DNA of 64,000 nucleotides from contig NZ_QNSB01000006.1 of assembly GCF_003315415.1 (NCBI RefSeq), forward strand, positions 216,825-280,824. The letters run 5' to 3'. The DNA is from Brevibacterium sanguinis (lineage in GTDB: Bacteria > Actinomycetota > Actinomycetes > Actinomycetales > Brevibacteriaceae). The number at the start of each line of letters is the position of its first letter. Position 1 is the stretch's first letter. The notes below the pieces were generated by a model. That model was not told where the DNA came from. It did no database searches and saw nothing but the letters and a program-made list of their open reading frames with translations. This document shows positions 32,851-43,553 of this stretch, in pieces. The position numbers were made by a program, and so were the translations under genes.

Positions 32851-34236
32851 TCAGGCCCCGCGGGTGGCGAAGAAGACGTTCTTCGTCTCGGTGAAGGCGG
32901 CCACGGCGTCGGGGCCGAGCTCCCGGCCCAGACCCGACTGCTTGAACCCGCCGAAGGGAGTCCAGTAGCGCACCGAGGAGTGCGAGTTGACGGACAGGTT
33001 CCCGGCCTCGATCCCGCGGGAGACCCGCACCGCGCGGTCGAGGCTGTTCGTCCAGATCGATCCCGACAGCCCGTACTCGGTGTTGTTGGCGATCGCCAGG
33101 GCCTCCTCCTCCGTGTCGAAGGGGACGACGGAGACGACGGGGCCGAAGATCTCCTCGTTGAAGTCGGCCTGGCGCAGGTCCCCGGGGGTGATCACCGTGG
33201 GCGGGAACCAGAACCCGGGACCGGTGGGGCAGCTGCCGGTGAAGGCCACCTCGGCGTTCTCGACGTAGCCGGCCACCTTGTCCCGGTGGGCGGCGGTGAC
33301 CAGGGGTCCCATGTCCGTGTCGGCCCGGGTGGGGTCCCCGCAGGTGAAGGCGCGCACGGACTCTTCGAGCGCGGCGAGGAACTCCGCGTGGATGCCGCGC
33401 TGGACGAGCAGCCGGGAACGCGAGCAGCAGTCCTGACCGGAGTTGTCGAACACTCCTCCCGGTGCCGCGGCGACCGCCTCGGCGAGGTCCGCGTCGTCGA
33501 AGACGATGTTCGCGTTCTTCCCGCCGAGCTCCAGGGTGACGTTCTTCACCTGCGCCGCGCAGCCGGCCATGATCCGCTTCCCCACCTCGGTCGAGCCGGT
33601 GAAGACGATCTTGCGCACATCGGGGTGGGTGACGAAGCGCTCGCCCACGACCGAGCCCTTGCCGGGGATGACGGTGAGGACTCCCTCGGGCAGCCCGGCC
33701 TCGAGGGCGAGCTCGCCGAGGCGGATCGCGGTGAGCGGGGTGATCTCGGCGGGTTTGAGCACGACGGTGTTCCCGGCGGCGAGCGCGGGCGCGAATCCCC
33801 AGCCGGCGATCGGCATCGGGAAGTTCCACGGCACGATGACCCCGACGACGCCGAGCGGCTCGGCGAAGGTGACGTTCATTCCGCCCTCGACCGGGATCTG
33901 CCGGCCGAAGAGCCGTTCGGGGACGCCCGCGAAGTACTCGATGACGTCGCGGACGTTGCCCGCCTCCCATGTGGCGTTCGAGATCGTGTGTCCCGCGTTG
34001 GCGACCTCGAGGGCCGCGAGCTCGTCGATGTGGGCGTCGACGACGTCGGCGAAGCGGCGCATCAGCCGCGCCCGGTCCCCGGGGGACACGTGCCGCCAGG
34101 TCGCGAACGCGGTCGTCGCCGCGGCGATGGCGCGGTCGGTGGTCTCGACATCGGCGAGCTCGACCTCGCGGAGGAATTCCTCGGTCGCCGGATTGATGAC
34201 CCTATAGGCAGTCAACGCAGTTCTCTCCTCATTCAT
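32851..34236 (-). CDS. Aldehyde dehydrogenase, candidate gamma-glutamyl-aminoaldehyde dehydrogenase
   Basis: This 461-residue aldehyde dehydrogenase has PLGVVGVIVPWNFPMPIAGW, VLKPAEITPLTA, the Glu of VTLELGGKNANIVF, the catalytic Cys in NSGQDCCSRSRL (two adjacent Cys, as in some betaine/gamma-glutamyl aldehyde enzymes) and FGGFKQSGLGRELGPDAVAA. The ATG at 34236 overlaps the end of the hydrolase gene by 8 bp, so translation is coupled. In this operon it would oxidise the gamma-glutamylated aldehyde made by the neighbouring SDR to gamma-glutamylglycine, or the homologous intermediate if the amine is not ethanolamine. Confidence 0.87.
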   Translation of the reverse strand: MNEERTALTAYRVINPATEEFLREVELADVETTDRAIAAATTAFATWRHVSPGDRARLMRRFADVVDAHIDELAALEVANAGHTISNATWEAGNVRDVIEYFAGVPERLFGRQIPVEGGMNVTFAEPLGVVGVIVPWNFPMPIAGWGFAPALAAGNTVVLKPAEITPLTAIRLGELALEAGLPEGVLTVIPGKGSVVGERFVTHPDVRKIVFTGSTEVGKRIMAGCAAQVKNVTLELGGKNANIVFDDADLAEAVAAAPGGVFDNSGQDCCSRSRLLVQRGIHAEFLAALEESVRAFTCGDPTRADTDMGPLVTAAHRDKVAGYVENAEVAFTGSCPTGPGFWFPPTVITPGDLRQADFNEEIFGPVVSVVPFDTEEEALAIANNTEYGLSGSIWTNSLDRAVRVSRGIEAGNLSVNSHSSVRYWTPFGGFKQSGLGRELGPDAVAAFTETKNVFFATRGA

Positions 34237-35110
34237 GGGGTGGGGTGTTTCGCGCGGGGGTGTCGGGGTGGCTGCTGCCCGCGGTGTCGGGGCGGCCCCT
34301 TCGCGCCGGTGTGTCGGGGCGGAAGCCGCGGGCGGCGGTGACGAGGGCCTGGACCACGCGTTCGTCCTCGGCGTGGTGCTCGGGGTGCCACTGCACGCCG
34401 AGCATCCACCAGTCCTCGACGGTCTCCGGTTCGAGGATCTCGATGAGCCCCTCTCGATTGTGTCCGGAGGCCCGGAGCTCGGCGCCGAGGCGCTCGATTC
34501 CCTGGTGGTGGTAGCAGGGAGCCGTGAGCCGGGGGCCGAGGACCGCCTCGGCGAGGGTGCCGGGCACCGTGGACACCTCGACCTCGCCGTAGACGCCGGG
34601 GGCGGGCTGGTAGTCCGAGTGCCCGATCGCCTCGGGCAGGTGCTGGTGGAGGGTTCCGCCGGCGAAGACGTTGATGACCTGCATGCCGCGGCAGATCCCG
34701 AGCACGGGCAGGCGCCGGTCCCGCGCGGCCTCGAGGAGCATGAGCTCCGAGGCGTCGCGGTACGGCTGGGAGACCGTGCTCGGATGCGCCGGGCTGTCGT
34801 AGGCGCCGGGGTCGACGTCGGCGCCGCCGGCGAGGATGAGGCCGTCGACGCGGTCGAGGACCGCAGGCGCCTGCCCGTGCGGGGGCAGCAGCACCGGGAT
34901 CCCTCCACAGGCGCTGACCATCCGCACGTAGTCGGCGGGGATGAGCGCCGCCTCGGCGTCCCACACGCCCCACGCCGCCTGCTGCTGGTAGCAGCTGATG
35001 GCGATGACGGGGGCACCGGTGGCGGCAGGCTGCCTTGAGCCTCCGGCAGGCCTCGTGCGCCCCCTCGTAGCGACGGGGGTGCCGGCGGTCTCAGAGTCGT
35101 TCGAAGCCAC
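34229..35110 (-). CDS. Gamma-glutamyl amide hydrolase, PuuD-like class I amidotransferase
   Basis: This 293-residue peptidase C26-type hydrolase has VIAISCYQQQAAWGVWDAEA, GLILAGGADVDPGAYDSPAH, the nucleophile Cys in PVLGICRGMQVINVFAGGTL, HHQGIERLG and the triad His and Glu in GVQWHPEHHAEDE. It would release glutamate from the gamma-glutamylated product, freeing glycine if ethanolamine is the input. An N-terminal tail of ~33 and a C-terminal Pro/Arg-rich tail of ~30 residues lie outside the domain. The GTG start lies 20 bp inside the end of the ligase gene. Confidence 0.87.
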   Translation of the reverse strand: MASNDSETAGTPVATRGRTRPAGGSRQPAATGAPVIAISCYQQQAAWGVWDAEAALIPADYVRMVSACGGIPVLLPPHGQAPAVLDRVDGLILAGGADVDPGAYDSPAHPSTVSQPYRDASELMLLEAARDRRLPVLGICRGMQVINVFAGGTLHQHLPEAIGHSDYQPAPGVYGEVEVSTVPGTLAEAVLGPRLTAPCYHHQGIERLGAELRASGHNREGLIEILEPETVEDWWMLGVQWHPEHHAEDERVVQALVTAARGFRPDTPARRGRPDTAGSSHPDTPARNTPPHE

Positions 35111-36509
35111 GGACCCTCTCCCAATCGGTGACGGCGGCGTTGAAGGCCTGCAGCTCGACGTCCGCGGCGTGGACGTAGTGCCTGATCACGTCCTCGCCGA
35201 ACGCTGCCTTCGCGACCTCGGAGGCGGCCAGGCGGTCACGGGCCGCGGCGAGCGTCGTCGGCAGCCGCGCGGCGTCCGAGGCGTAGGCGTTGCCCGCGGT
35301 GATCGCCGGCATCTCGAGTTTGTTCTCGATCCCGTGCAGTCCCGCCGCGATCAGGGCGGCGGTGGCGAGGTAGGGGTTGAGGTCGGCGCCTCCCACCCGG
35401 CACTCGACGCGCAGGGATGGCCCGGAGCCCACCACCCGGAAGGCGCACGAGCGGTTGTCGGAGCCCCAGGCCACGGCGGTGGGCGCGAAGGAGCCTTCGA
35501 CGAAGCGCTTGTAGGAGTTGATGTTCGGGGCGAAGAAGTACGTGAAGTCCTCGATGCACGCGAGCTGACCGGCGATGAAGTGCTCCATGAGCGGGGAGAA
35601 CCCGTGCTCCCCGTCGCCGGCCATGACCATCTGCCCGTCCGCGGACCGGAAGCTGAGGTGGATGTGGCAGGAGGAGCCCTCCTTCTGGTCGTACTTGGCC
35701 ATGAAGGTGATCGACTTGCCGTGCTGGGCCGCGATCTCCTTCGCCCCGTTCTTGTACACCGCGTGGTCGTCGCAGGCCTTGAGCGCGGACTGGTACTTGA
35801 AGGTGATCTCGTGCTGGCCGAAGTTGCACTCCCCCTTCGCCCCTTCGACGTAGAGTCCCGCGCCGGCCATGGAGTTGCGGACGTCGCGCAGCAGCGGTTC
35901 GACCCGGGCGGTGCCGAGCAGCGAGTAGTCGACGTTGTACTGGTTCGACGGGGTCAGCCGAGTGTACCCGGAGGAGAAGGCCTCCTCGTAGGTGGTGTCG
36001 AAGACGATGAACTCGAGCTCGGTCCCGGCGTACGCGGCCAGCCCGTGCTCGCCGAGGCGGTGCAGCTGTCGCTTGAGGATCTGCCGGGGGGAGACGGCGA
36101 CCTCCTCGCCGGTGGTCCAGAGGATGTCGCAGTTGACCATCGCGGTGCCCGGCTGCCAGGGGATGAGGCGCAGGGTGGCCAGATCCGGCTTCATCACCAT
36201 GTCGCCGTAGCCGGTCTCCCACGAGGACATCTCGTAGCCGGCGACGGTGTTCATCTCGACGTCGACGGCGAGCAGGTAGTTGCAGCACTCGGAGCCGTGG
36301 CCCATCGACTCGTCGAGGAAGAACTGGGCGCCCAGCCGCTTCCCCTGCAGCCGGCCCTGGGCGTCGGTGACGGCGACGACGACGGTATCGACGGTTCCGG
36401 CGGCGACGAGGTCGCGCAGGTCGTCGATGCTCAACGGCGGTGCCTGGATCGATCCCGTGCTCGTCCGCTGCGCCGAGGTCGGCGTCGTCGGCACTGATGC
36501 TTCTCTCAT
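35091..36509 (-). CDS. Glutamine-synthetase-like gamma-glutamyl-amine ligase (ethanolamine type proposed)
   Basis: This 472-residue member of the glutamine synthetase family joins glutamate to an amine rather than ammonia. Recognisable segments are YAGTELEFIVFD, GAKGECNFGQHEITF, MAKYDQKEGSSCHIHLSFRS, the ATP-site region SYKRFVEGSFAPTAVAWGSD NRSCAFRVVG (two joined pieces) and RVECRVGGADLNPYLATAAL. Streptomyces GlnA4 is a known gamma-glutamylethanolamide synthetase; GlnA3 and PuuA act on polyamines. The adjacent ethanolamine-type permease and the SDR favour the GlnA4 role. Substrate specificity is inferred from neighbours only. ATG has GAGG upstream. Confidence 0.87.
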   Translation of the reverse strand: MREASVPTTPTSAQRTSTGSIQAPPLSIDDLRDLVAAGTVDTVVVAVTDAQGRLQGKRLGAQFFLDESMGHGSECCNYLLAVDVEMNTVAGYEMSSWETGYGDMVMKPDLATLRLIPWQPGTAMVNCDILWTTGEEVAVSPRQILKRQLHRLGEHGLAAYAGTELEFIVFDTTYEEAFSSGYTRLTPSNQYNVDYSLLGTARVEPLLRDVRNSMAGAGLYVEGAKGECNFGQHEITFKYQSALKACDDHAVYKNGAKEIAAQHGKSITFMAKYDQKEGSSCHIHLSFRSADGQMVMAGDGEHGFSPLMEHFIAGQLACIEDFTYFFAPNINSYKRFVEGSFAPTAVAWGSDNRSCAFRVVGSGPSLRVECRVGGADLNPYLATAALIAAGLHGIENKLEMPAITAGNAYASDAARLPTTLAAARDRLAASEVAKAAFGEDVIRHYVHAADVELQAFNAAVTDWERVRGFERL

Positions 36510-36592
36510 GCGGTGGTCCTCTGTTCGGGGGTGTGCTGGTCGGTGGGCGGTGGCGTGCAGTGCACCGGCGTGCGGGACGGGACTTCCGGTGG

Positions 36593-38029
<1,437 letters not shown>

Positions 38030-38116
38030 ATCCGCCCTCAACGTCGTTGCTGATTCGAATGGTTCGACTGCGTCCTGCCAGTGTCCCGGTCCCCGCGGCG
38101 TGCTCCGCCGCGTGCC

Positions 38117-38134
38117 CATTCCATCATTGGAATG
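38117..38134. promoter_or_regulatory. Inverted repeat between permease and FadR-type regulator
   Basis: CATTCC-ATCATT-GGAATG is a perfect 6+6 bp inverted repeat in the 179-bp divergent region, which is AT-rich compared with its surroundings. A separate ATTCGAAT palindrome lies at 38053-38060. Both are candidates for binding by the adjacent GntR-family protein; the first also lies well for control of either promoter. Confidence 0.5.
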
Positions 38135-38208
38135 TTTTCAGACCATTGAACTGAGTCGAATGTAATCCGGATAGCATTGGGTGTCAAGCATGAGAGAGGG
38201 GGCGGCAG

Positions 38209-38925
38209 GTGACCCAGCCGAGGCCCAGGCGTGGGAACAACGTCTTCGAGCAGACGATCGCCCAGCTCCTGCGCGCGATCCGCCTCGGCCAGTACCTCGT
38301 CGGCGACAAGCTTCCCGCCGAGCGCGAGCTCGCCGCCGACCTCGGCGTCTCCCGCGCGACCCTGCGCCAGGCGCTCGCCGAGCTCCACACCGCGGGGATC
38401 GTCGAGGTCCGCCGCGGACGCTACGGGGGCACCTTCGTCACCGCACTGCCCTCGGCCGAGGCGGATGCCGGAGTCGACCCCGCCGACCTGCGCGATGCGC
38501 TCGCGTTCCGCCGGATCCTCGAATGCGCGGCCGCGCGGATCACCGCCGAGCGCGAGCTCGGTCCCGAGGAGCGCTCCCGGCTGCGCACGGCCGAGGCCGC
38601 GTGCGCCGCCGAGCGCGACAGCACCGGCGCCGAGCACTTCCGGGCGCTCGACTCCCGGTTCCACCTCTGCATCGCCGAGCTCACCGGGATCCCCTCCCTG
38701 GTCCGGGCCGCCGCCGCGACCCGCGACCGGGTCAACGCCTACCTTGATCGGATCCCCTTCATCCACACGAACATCACCCATGCATGCGCCCAGCACCATC
38801 GCCTCATGGAGGCGATCCTCGCCGGTGACCCGGACACCGCCGAGGTGCTCGCCGCTCAGCACGCCGACGGCACGGAGGAGCTCCTGCGCGGATTCCTCGA
38901 GGACCGGGACCAGACGGACACCTGA
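38209..38925 (+). CDS. FadR-subfamily GntR regulator of the amine cluster
   Basis: This 238-residue regulator has a GntR winged helix (VFEQTIAQLLRAIRLGQYLV, LPAERELAADLGVSRATLRQ, RRGRYGGTFV) and an FCD effector domain (LRDALAFRRILECAAARITA, RALDSRFHLCIAELTGIPSL, AQHHRLMEAILAGDPDTAEV) carrying the usual metal-binding Asp/His residues. GTG is preceded by GAGAGGGGG. Placed head-to-head with the permease operon, it is the likely ligand-responsive repressor of permease, ligase, hydrolase and dehydrogenases. Confidence 0.88.
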   Translation: MTQPRPRRGNNVFEQTIAQLLRAIRLGQYLVGDKLPAERELAADLGVSRATLRQALAELHTAGIVEVRRGRYGGTFVTALPSAEADAGVDPADLRDALAFRRILECAAARITAERELGPEERSRLRTAEAACAAERDSTGAEHFRALDSRFHLCIAELTGIPSLVRAAAATRDRVNAYLDRIPFIHTNITHACAQHHRLMEAILAGDPDTAEVLAAQHADGTEELLRGFLEDRDQTDT

Positions 38926-39020
38926 GCCGAAGCGGGTCGGTCCTCGCCCGCTCCGGACCACGGCCGGACCCACGACCGGTCGGATCACGGCCAGGCCGGA
39001 CCACCTCGGCGCCGGGGGCC

Positions 39021-40394
39021 TCAGCCCGCGACGAGGGCGCGCGCCTCCTCCCGGTGGGCGGCGATGAGCGCCTCCTTGTCGAGGCCGACGACGTGGCCGT
39101 CGAGCACCCGCCAGGCCCCGCCGACCATCACCCGATCGGCCTTCTCCGCCCCGCACAGGACGAGGGCCGGGATCGGATCGTGGGAGCCGGAGAACGCGAG
39201 GCCCTCGAGGCGGAACATCGCCAGGTCCGCCTGCCTGCCGACCTCGATGCGCCCGATGTCGGCGCGGCCGAGCGCCGCCGCGGACCCGCCGGTCGCCCAG
39301 TCGAGGACCCGGGCACAGGTGACCTCGGCTGATCCGTAGCGCAGACGCTGGAGATAGAGGGCCTGACGCACCTCCCGGATGAGATTGGAGGCGTCGTTCG
39401 AGGCGGAGCCGTCGACACCGAGGCCGACGTGGACGCCGGCGTCCTCGAGCTCGACGGCGCGGGCGATCCCGGAGGCCAGACGCATGTTCGAGGTCGGGCA
39501 ATGAGCCACGGAGACTCCGGCCGCGCCGAGGCGGGCGATCTCCTCGGTGTCGAAGTGGATCCCGTGGGCGATCCACGTCCGCTCGCCGAGCCAGCCGACG
39601 GATTCGAGGTAGTCGACGGTGCGCAGCCCGAACCGCTCCAGGCAGAACCGCTCCTCGTCGAGGGTCTCGGCGAGGTGGGTGTGGAGCCGGACGTCGAGCT
39701 CCTCCGCGAGCACCGCGGACTCGCTCATGAGATCGGTGGTCACGGAGAACGGCGAGCACGGAGCCAGCCCGATCTGCACCTGCGCACCCTCTCCGCGTTC
39801 GTGGTACGCCCCGACGAGGCGGCGCGAGTCCTCGAGGATCACCTCGGGATCCTGGACCGTGCTCTGCGGCGGGAGTCCCCCGTCGTCGACGCCCAGCGAC
39901 ATCGAGCCGCGGGTGAGCAGCGCGCGCATGCCGAGCCGGCGGACGACGTCGACCTGGACGTCGATCGCCTCGTCCATTCCCGTGGGGAACAGGTAGTGGT
40001 GGTCCGCGGCGGTCGTGCAGCCGGTCTCGAGCAGTTCGGCCATCGCCACGGTGGTCGCGAGCTCGAGCGCCTTCGGGGTCAGCCGGGCCCAGACGGGATA
40101 GAGGGTGATGAGCCAGTCGAAGAGCGGTTTGTCGGCCACGGGCGCCCAGGCCCGGGTCAGCGTCTGGTAGAAGTGGTGGTGCGTGTTGACGAGCCCGGGA
40201 GTGATGACGTGCTCGCTCGCATCGACGATCTCGTCGACGGACTCCCGCCCCTGCGCCGGCGCGGCGCCGGTGGGCACGAGCTCGACGATGGTTCCCGCCG
40301 CGGTGTCGATGACGATCCCACCGCCCGCGTCTCGGGGGTCTCGGTCGCGTCCGAGGTGGACGGCCAGGGGATCGCGCAGCCAGACAGTGGACAT
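39021..40394 (-). CDS. 8-oxoguanine deaminase-type amidohydrolase
   Basis: This metal-dependent amidohydrolase has 457 residues. The motif NTHHHFYQTLTRA followed by PLFDWLITLYPVWARLTPKA is characteristic of 8-oxoguanine deaminases, which convert 8-oxoguanine to uric acid and ammonia. Further metal and substrate residues lie in LHTHLAETLDEE, WIAHGIHFD, AHCPTSNMRLASGIA and GLGVDGSASNDASN. The AsnMet/Arg loop is shared with chlorohydrolases. ATG has GAGG upstream. It is divergent from an NCS2 purine permease, which supports a role in purine salvage or nitrogen release. Confidence 0.86.
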   Translation of the reverse strand: MSTVWLRDPLAVHLGRDRDPRDAGGGIVIDTAAGTIVELVPTGAAPAQGRESVDEIVDASEHVITPGLVNTHHHFYQTLTRAWAPVADKPLFDWLITLYPVWARLTPKALELATTVAMAELLETGCTTAADHHYLFPTGMDEAIDVQVDVVRRLGMRALLTRGSMSLGVDDGGLPPQSTVQDPEVILEDSRRLVGAYHERGEGAQVQIGLAPCSPFSVTTDLMSESAVLAEELDVRLHTHLAETLDEERFCLERFGLRTVDYLESVGWLGERTWIAHGIHFDTEEIARLGAAGVSVAHCPTSNMRLASGIARAVELEDAGVHVGLGVDGSASNDASNLIREVRQALYLQRLRYGSAEVTCARVLDWATGGSAAALGRADIGRIEVGRQADLAMFRLEGLAFSGSHDPIPALVLCGAEKADRVMVGGAWRVLDGHVVGLDKEALIAAHREEARALVAG

Positions 40395-40832
40395 GTGTCG
40401 CCTCTTTCCTCAGGTGCCGCGGTCGATGCCGCATCGACCGCCGAAATGGCGACACCGGCCGGGGCGGATCGCCACCAGCTCAGGTTTCCCGGCGTCTGCT
40501 GCTCCGCCGGTCGGTCCGGAGGACTGCGCTCGGAACTAGAATGGTCCGCAGGGCCGACGAGTCGTGATCCTATCATGTGACGCCCGGCACGCCAGTGACG
40601 CCCACCACGTGGCAGGGATCACGAATTCGACTTGCGGCGTTGTCGATATTCGCCTAGCATCTTGCGATAAGGAAAACATTTTTCGCATCATGGAAGTTCT
40701 GGCGGCCCCAGTCCGCCCCCCGCACCGAAATACCAGCACCGATTCGCGCGACTCGCGACGTACCGGTCGATCGGCCCACCGGCCGAGAGACCACAGGCCC
40801 GCAGCGCGGAGATCAACTCAACGGAGAGAACA
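40395..40832. other. Divergent regulatory region between deaminase and purine permease
   Basis: No gene is supported in 438 bases. An AT-rich part near 40,620-40,700 carries an imperfect inverted repeat TGCGA...TCGCA at 40663-40687 around TAAGGAAAACATTTT, a possible operator for purine control. I see no recognisable purine riboswitch fold. Confidence 0.5.
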
Positions 40833-42422
40833 ATGTCGGTATCAAAGCAGTCGGAAGTCACGAAGACGGTCCGCCCGGAAGATGAGAAGCTTCCCCTCGG
40901 CACCCTCATCGCCTATGGCTTCCAGCACGTGCTCACCATGTACGGCGGCATCATCGCCGTCCCGCTCATCATCGGCACCGCTGCCGGTCTCAACCCGGGG
41001 GACATCAGCCTCCTCATCGCCTCCTGCCTGTTCATGGGCGGCCTGGCGACCATCCTCCAGTCGTGGGGCGTGCCGTTCTTCGGCTCCCAGCTCCCCCTCG
41101 TCCAGGGCGTCTCCTTCGCCGGCGTCGCAACGATGACGGCCATCCTCGCCGGCGGCGAGGGCCTCCAGGGGATCTTCGGCTCGGTCATCGTCGCCTCGGT
41201 GATGGGCCTGATCATCGCTCCGTTCTTCGCGATGATCGTCCGCTTCTTCCCACCGGTCGTCACGGGCACCGTGATCACGACCATCGGGCTCTCGCTCATG
41301 CCGGTCGCCGCCGGCTGGGCCATGGGCGGCAACCGTGAGGCCGAGGACTTCGGCAGCCTCCGCAACGTCCTCATCGCCGTCGCCACCCTCGTCGTCGTCC
41401 TCCTGCTCAGCCGGGTCGGCTATGCCGTCATCTCGCGCCTGTCGATCCTCCTCTCGATCGTCATCGGCACCGCCGTCTGCGCGATGTTCGGCTGGGCGGA
41501 CTTCTCGAACATCGCCGACCGCGGCTACTTCGCCGTTCCCGAGCCCTTCGCATTCGGCTGGCCCACCGTCTCCGTCGCCGCCGTGATCTCGATGTTCATC
41601 GTCATCATTGTGACGATGACGGAGACCACCGCCGACATCATCGCGGTCGGCGAGATCGTCGACACCAAGGTCGACAAGAAGCGCATCGCCGACGGCCTGC
41701 GCGCGGACATGCTGTCATCGGCGATCGCACCGGTCTTCAACTCCTTCACCCAGTCGGCCTTCGCCCAGAACGTCGGCCTCGTCGCCATCACCGGAGTGAA
41801 GTCGCGGTACGTCGTCACCGCCGGCGGCTTCATCCTCGTCGTCCTCGGCCTGCTGCCGGTCGTCGGCGGTCTCGTCGCTGCGGTTCCGACGCCGGTCCTC
41901 GGCGGTGCGGGCATCGTGCTCTTCGGATCGGTCGCGGCCTCGGGCGTCCGCACGCTGGCCAAGGTCCAGTACGAGGGCAACATGAACATGGTCATCGTGG
42001 CCGTGTCCCTGGCCTTCGGCATCATCCCCGTCGTCGAGCCCGACTTCTACAACTCGTTCCCGACCTGGGTCGGCATCATCCTCCACTCGGGAATCTCGTC
42101 GGCCGCGATCATGGCCGTCCTCCTCAACCTCCTGTTCAACCACATCGGGGCCAAGGGCAAGGACCGCTCGGACCGCTCGGTCTTCGTCGCCGGCACCAAC
42201 CGCGTGATCAAGGACGAGGACCTCAAGCGCCTGATCAACGACGAGGCCATCCTCGCCGAGGGCGACACCATCCGCGACGGGAAGATCTACGACTGCAACG
42301 GCGAGGAGGTGCCGGTCGTCACCGCCGCCCAGCACCAGATCGTCGCCGAGAAGCTCAAGAACGGCGAGGTCAAGACCCGCGAGGATCTCGAGCGAGTGAT
42401 CAAGGAATGCGACAAGCCCTGA
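40833..42422 (+). CDS. NCS2-family purine (xanthine/uric acid type) permease
   Basis: This nucleobase-ascorbate transporter family permease has 529 residues and about 14 helices. The NAT signature is visible in AQNVGLVAITGVKSR, and the substrate-helix motifs QHVLTMYGGIIAVPLIIG and MTETTADIIAVGEIV are typical of xanthine/urate carriers. A hydrophilic C-terminal tail of ~90 residues (from NHIGAKGKDRSDRSVFVAG) rich in Lys, Asp and Glu is longer than usual. ATG is preceded by GGAGAG. Together with the 8-oxoguanine deaminase it makes a small purine uptake and deamination unit. Confidence 0.88.
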   Translation: MSVSKQSEVTKTVRPEDEKLPLGTLIAYGFQHVLTMYGGIIAVPLIIGTAAGLNPGDISLLIASCLFMGGLATILQSWGVPFFGSQLPLVQGVSFAGVATMTAILAGGEGLQGIFGSVIVASVMGLIIAPFFAMIVRFFPPVVTGTVITTIGLSLMPVAAGWAMGGNREAEDFGSLRNVLIAVATLVVVLLLSRVGYAVISRLSILLSIVIGTAVCAMFGWADFSNIADRGYFAVPEPFAFGWPTVSVAAVISMFIVIIVTMTETTADIIAVGEIVDTKVDKKRIADGLRADMLSSAIAPVFNSFTQSAFAQNVGLVAITGVKSRYVVTAGGFILVVLGLLPVVGGLVAAVPTPVLGGAGIVLFGSVAASGVRTLAKVQYEGNMNMVIVAVSLAFGIIPVVEPDFYNSFPTWVGIILHSGISSAAIMAVLLNLLFNHIGAKGKDRSDRSVFVAGTNRVIKDEDLKRLINDEAILAEGDTIRDGKIYDCNGEEVPVVTAAQHQIVAEKLKNGEVKTREDLERVIKECDKP

Positions 42423-42446
42423 TCGCCGGCCTCGTGGATCCCTGAG

Positions 42447-42540
42447 TCCCTCGCCGAGGCGGTGCCCGGACTCCGGGTCCTCCCCGAGGCGGGCGTCCCG
42501 GTTTCCGGGTCCTCGCCGAGGCGGGTGTCCCGGTCTCGAG
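42447..42540. repeat. Three imperfect 31-32 bp tandem repeats
   Basis: Units starting with TCCTCGCCGAGGC-like sequence begin at 42447, 42478 and 42510, each continuing GGGYGTCCCGG and then TTCCGGG-like. They lie in the gap between convergent genes just before a terminator. The GCCGAGGC core can fold on itself. Confidence 0.65.
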
Positions 42541-42586
42541 ACAGCAGCGCGGCCCCTGCCCCTGAGAGGGTGGGGACCGCGCTGTC
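42540..42586. terminator. Terminator hairpin after the purine permease
   Basis: GACAG-(CA)-GCGCGG on the left pairs with CCGCGCTGTC on the right, with further CCCC/GGGG pairing inside. It lies between convergent stops, 118 bp after the permease and 80 bp before the HAD gene end, and may work in both directions. Confidence 0.7.
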
Positions 42587-42666
42587 ATGTCCGCCGCACT
42601 GTCATGTCTGCCGCGTTGCTCGACCGCTCGGCGGCCGACCGCTCGCGCCGTCCGGCTCTCGTCGGG

Positions 42667-43389
42667 TCAGCGGGAGGTCGCGACGCTGTTCTCGTGGGCG
42701 TCGAGTCGGTCGCGCGTCGTGAGCAGTCCGGGCAGTTCCGTCATGTCGGTGAAGGTCTCGTCGGCGCCGAGCCCGAGCAGCAGCTCGGGGCTCTGGTGGA
42801 CCGGGGAGGCCGGGCAGAATCCCAGCACGTGGGCGCCGGCGGCCCGTCCGGCCTCGACGCCGGGAGGCGAGTCCTCGACGACCGCGGATTCGGCCGGGTC
42901 GACGCCGAGGGCCGCGGCCGCCGCGAGGTAGACGTCCGGGGCCGGTTTGCCCCGGTCGAGTTCGACTCCGGAGAAGATCCTGCCCTCGAACACGTCGAAG
43001 AGGCCGATCTTCTGCAGCTGCATCGTGATCTTGGGGCGGTCCGCGCTCGACGCGCAGGCCAGGCGCCCGGGGTAGACCTCGTCGAGCGTGCGCACCGCCT
43101 CGACGACACCGGGGATCGCCTCGAGGGAATCGGCGATCTCGACGTTCCGCCGCCGGCGGAACTCCATCAGCCACTCCTCGTCGATCCGCTGCCCGGTGTG
43201 GGCTTCGATGACATCGGCCTCGTCCCTGAGCATCCGCCCGACGAACCGCGCGACGCATTCCTCCCGCGACAGGTGCCATCCCATCTCCCCGAGCATGACG
43301 CGCAGGACCTCGTTGGTGATCTTCTCGGAGTCGACGAGGACGCCGTCACAGTCGAACAGCACGGCAGCGAACTTGGGGCTCAGCGTCAT
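42667..43389 (-). CDS. HAD-superfamily phosphatase (beta-phosphoglucomutase-like)
   Basis: This 240-residue HAD hydrolase has motif I AAVLFDCDGVLVDSEKITNE, motif II Ser in LACASSADRPKITMQL, motif III Lys in ELDRGKPAPDVYL and motif IV acidic pair in AVVEDSPPGVEAGRAAG. The helical cap follows motif I, as in subclass I phosphatases and beta-phosphoglucomutases (MGWHLSREECVARFVGRMLR). ATG at 43389 has GGGAG upstream. The substrate, probably a small phosphorylated sugar or metabolite, cannot be named. It stands alone between a terminator and an M50 protease gene. Confidence 0.87.
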   Translation of the reverse strand: MTLSPKFAAVLFDCDGVLVDSEKITNEVLRVMLGEMGWHLSREECVARFVGRMLRDEADVIEAHTGQRIDEEWLMEFRRRRNVEIADSLEAIPGVVEAVRTLDEVYPGRLACASSADRPKITMQLQKIGLFDVFEGRIFSGVELDRGKPAPDVYLAAAAALGVDPAESAVVEDSPPGVEAGRAAGAHVLGFCPASPVHQSPELLLGLGADETFTDMTELPGLLTTRDRLDAHENSVATSR

Positions 43390-43553
43390 GTAGGCATTCT
43401 CCCATTCGAACGATCGGGGCCGAGTACGCGGGTGGCCGAACGCCGCGTCATCGCGGTTCGTGACCGTCGGCACCGGTGCGCTGAACTCGCAGCGGACCGC
43501 TCGCTGGACGCTGAGGTCGCCATTCGAGCTCGACCCGAGGACTTGCCGCCGGA

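Noticed and set aside
32851..36509. Putrescine (Puu) pathway
   Set aside because: Ligase, aldehyde dehydrogenase and hydrolase fit, but no PuuB-like FAD oxidase or putrescine permease is present; an SDR and an ethanolamine-type permease fit ethanolamine better.
40395..40832. Purine riboswitch upstream of the permease
   Set aside because: I could not find the three-stem fold with its conserved loops; only a short imperfect inverted repeat is visible.
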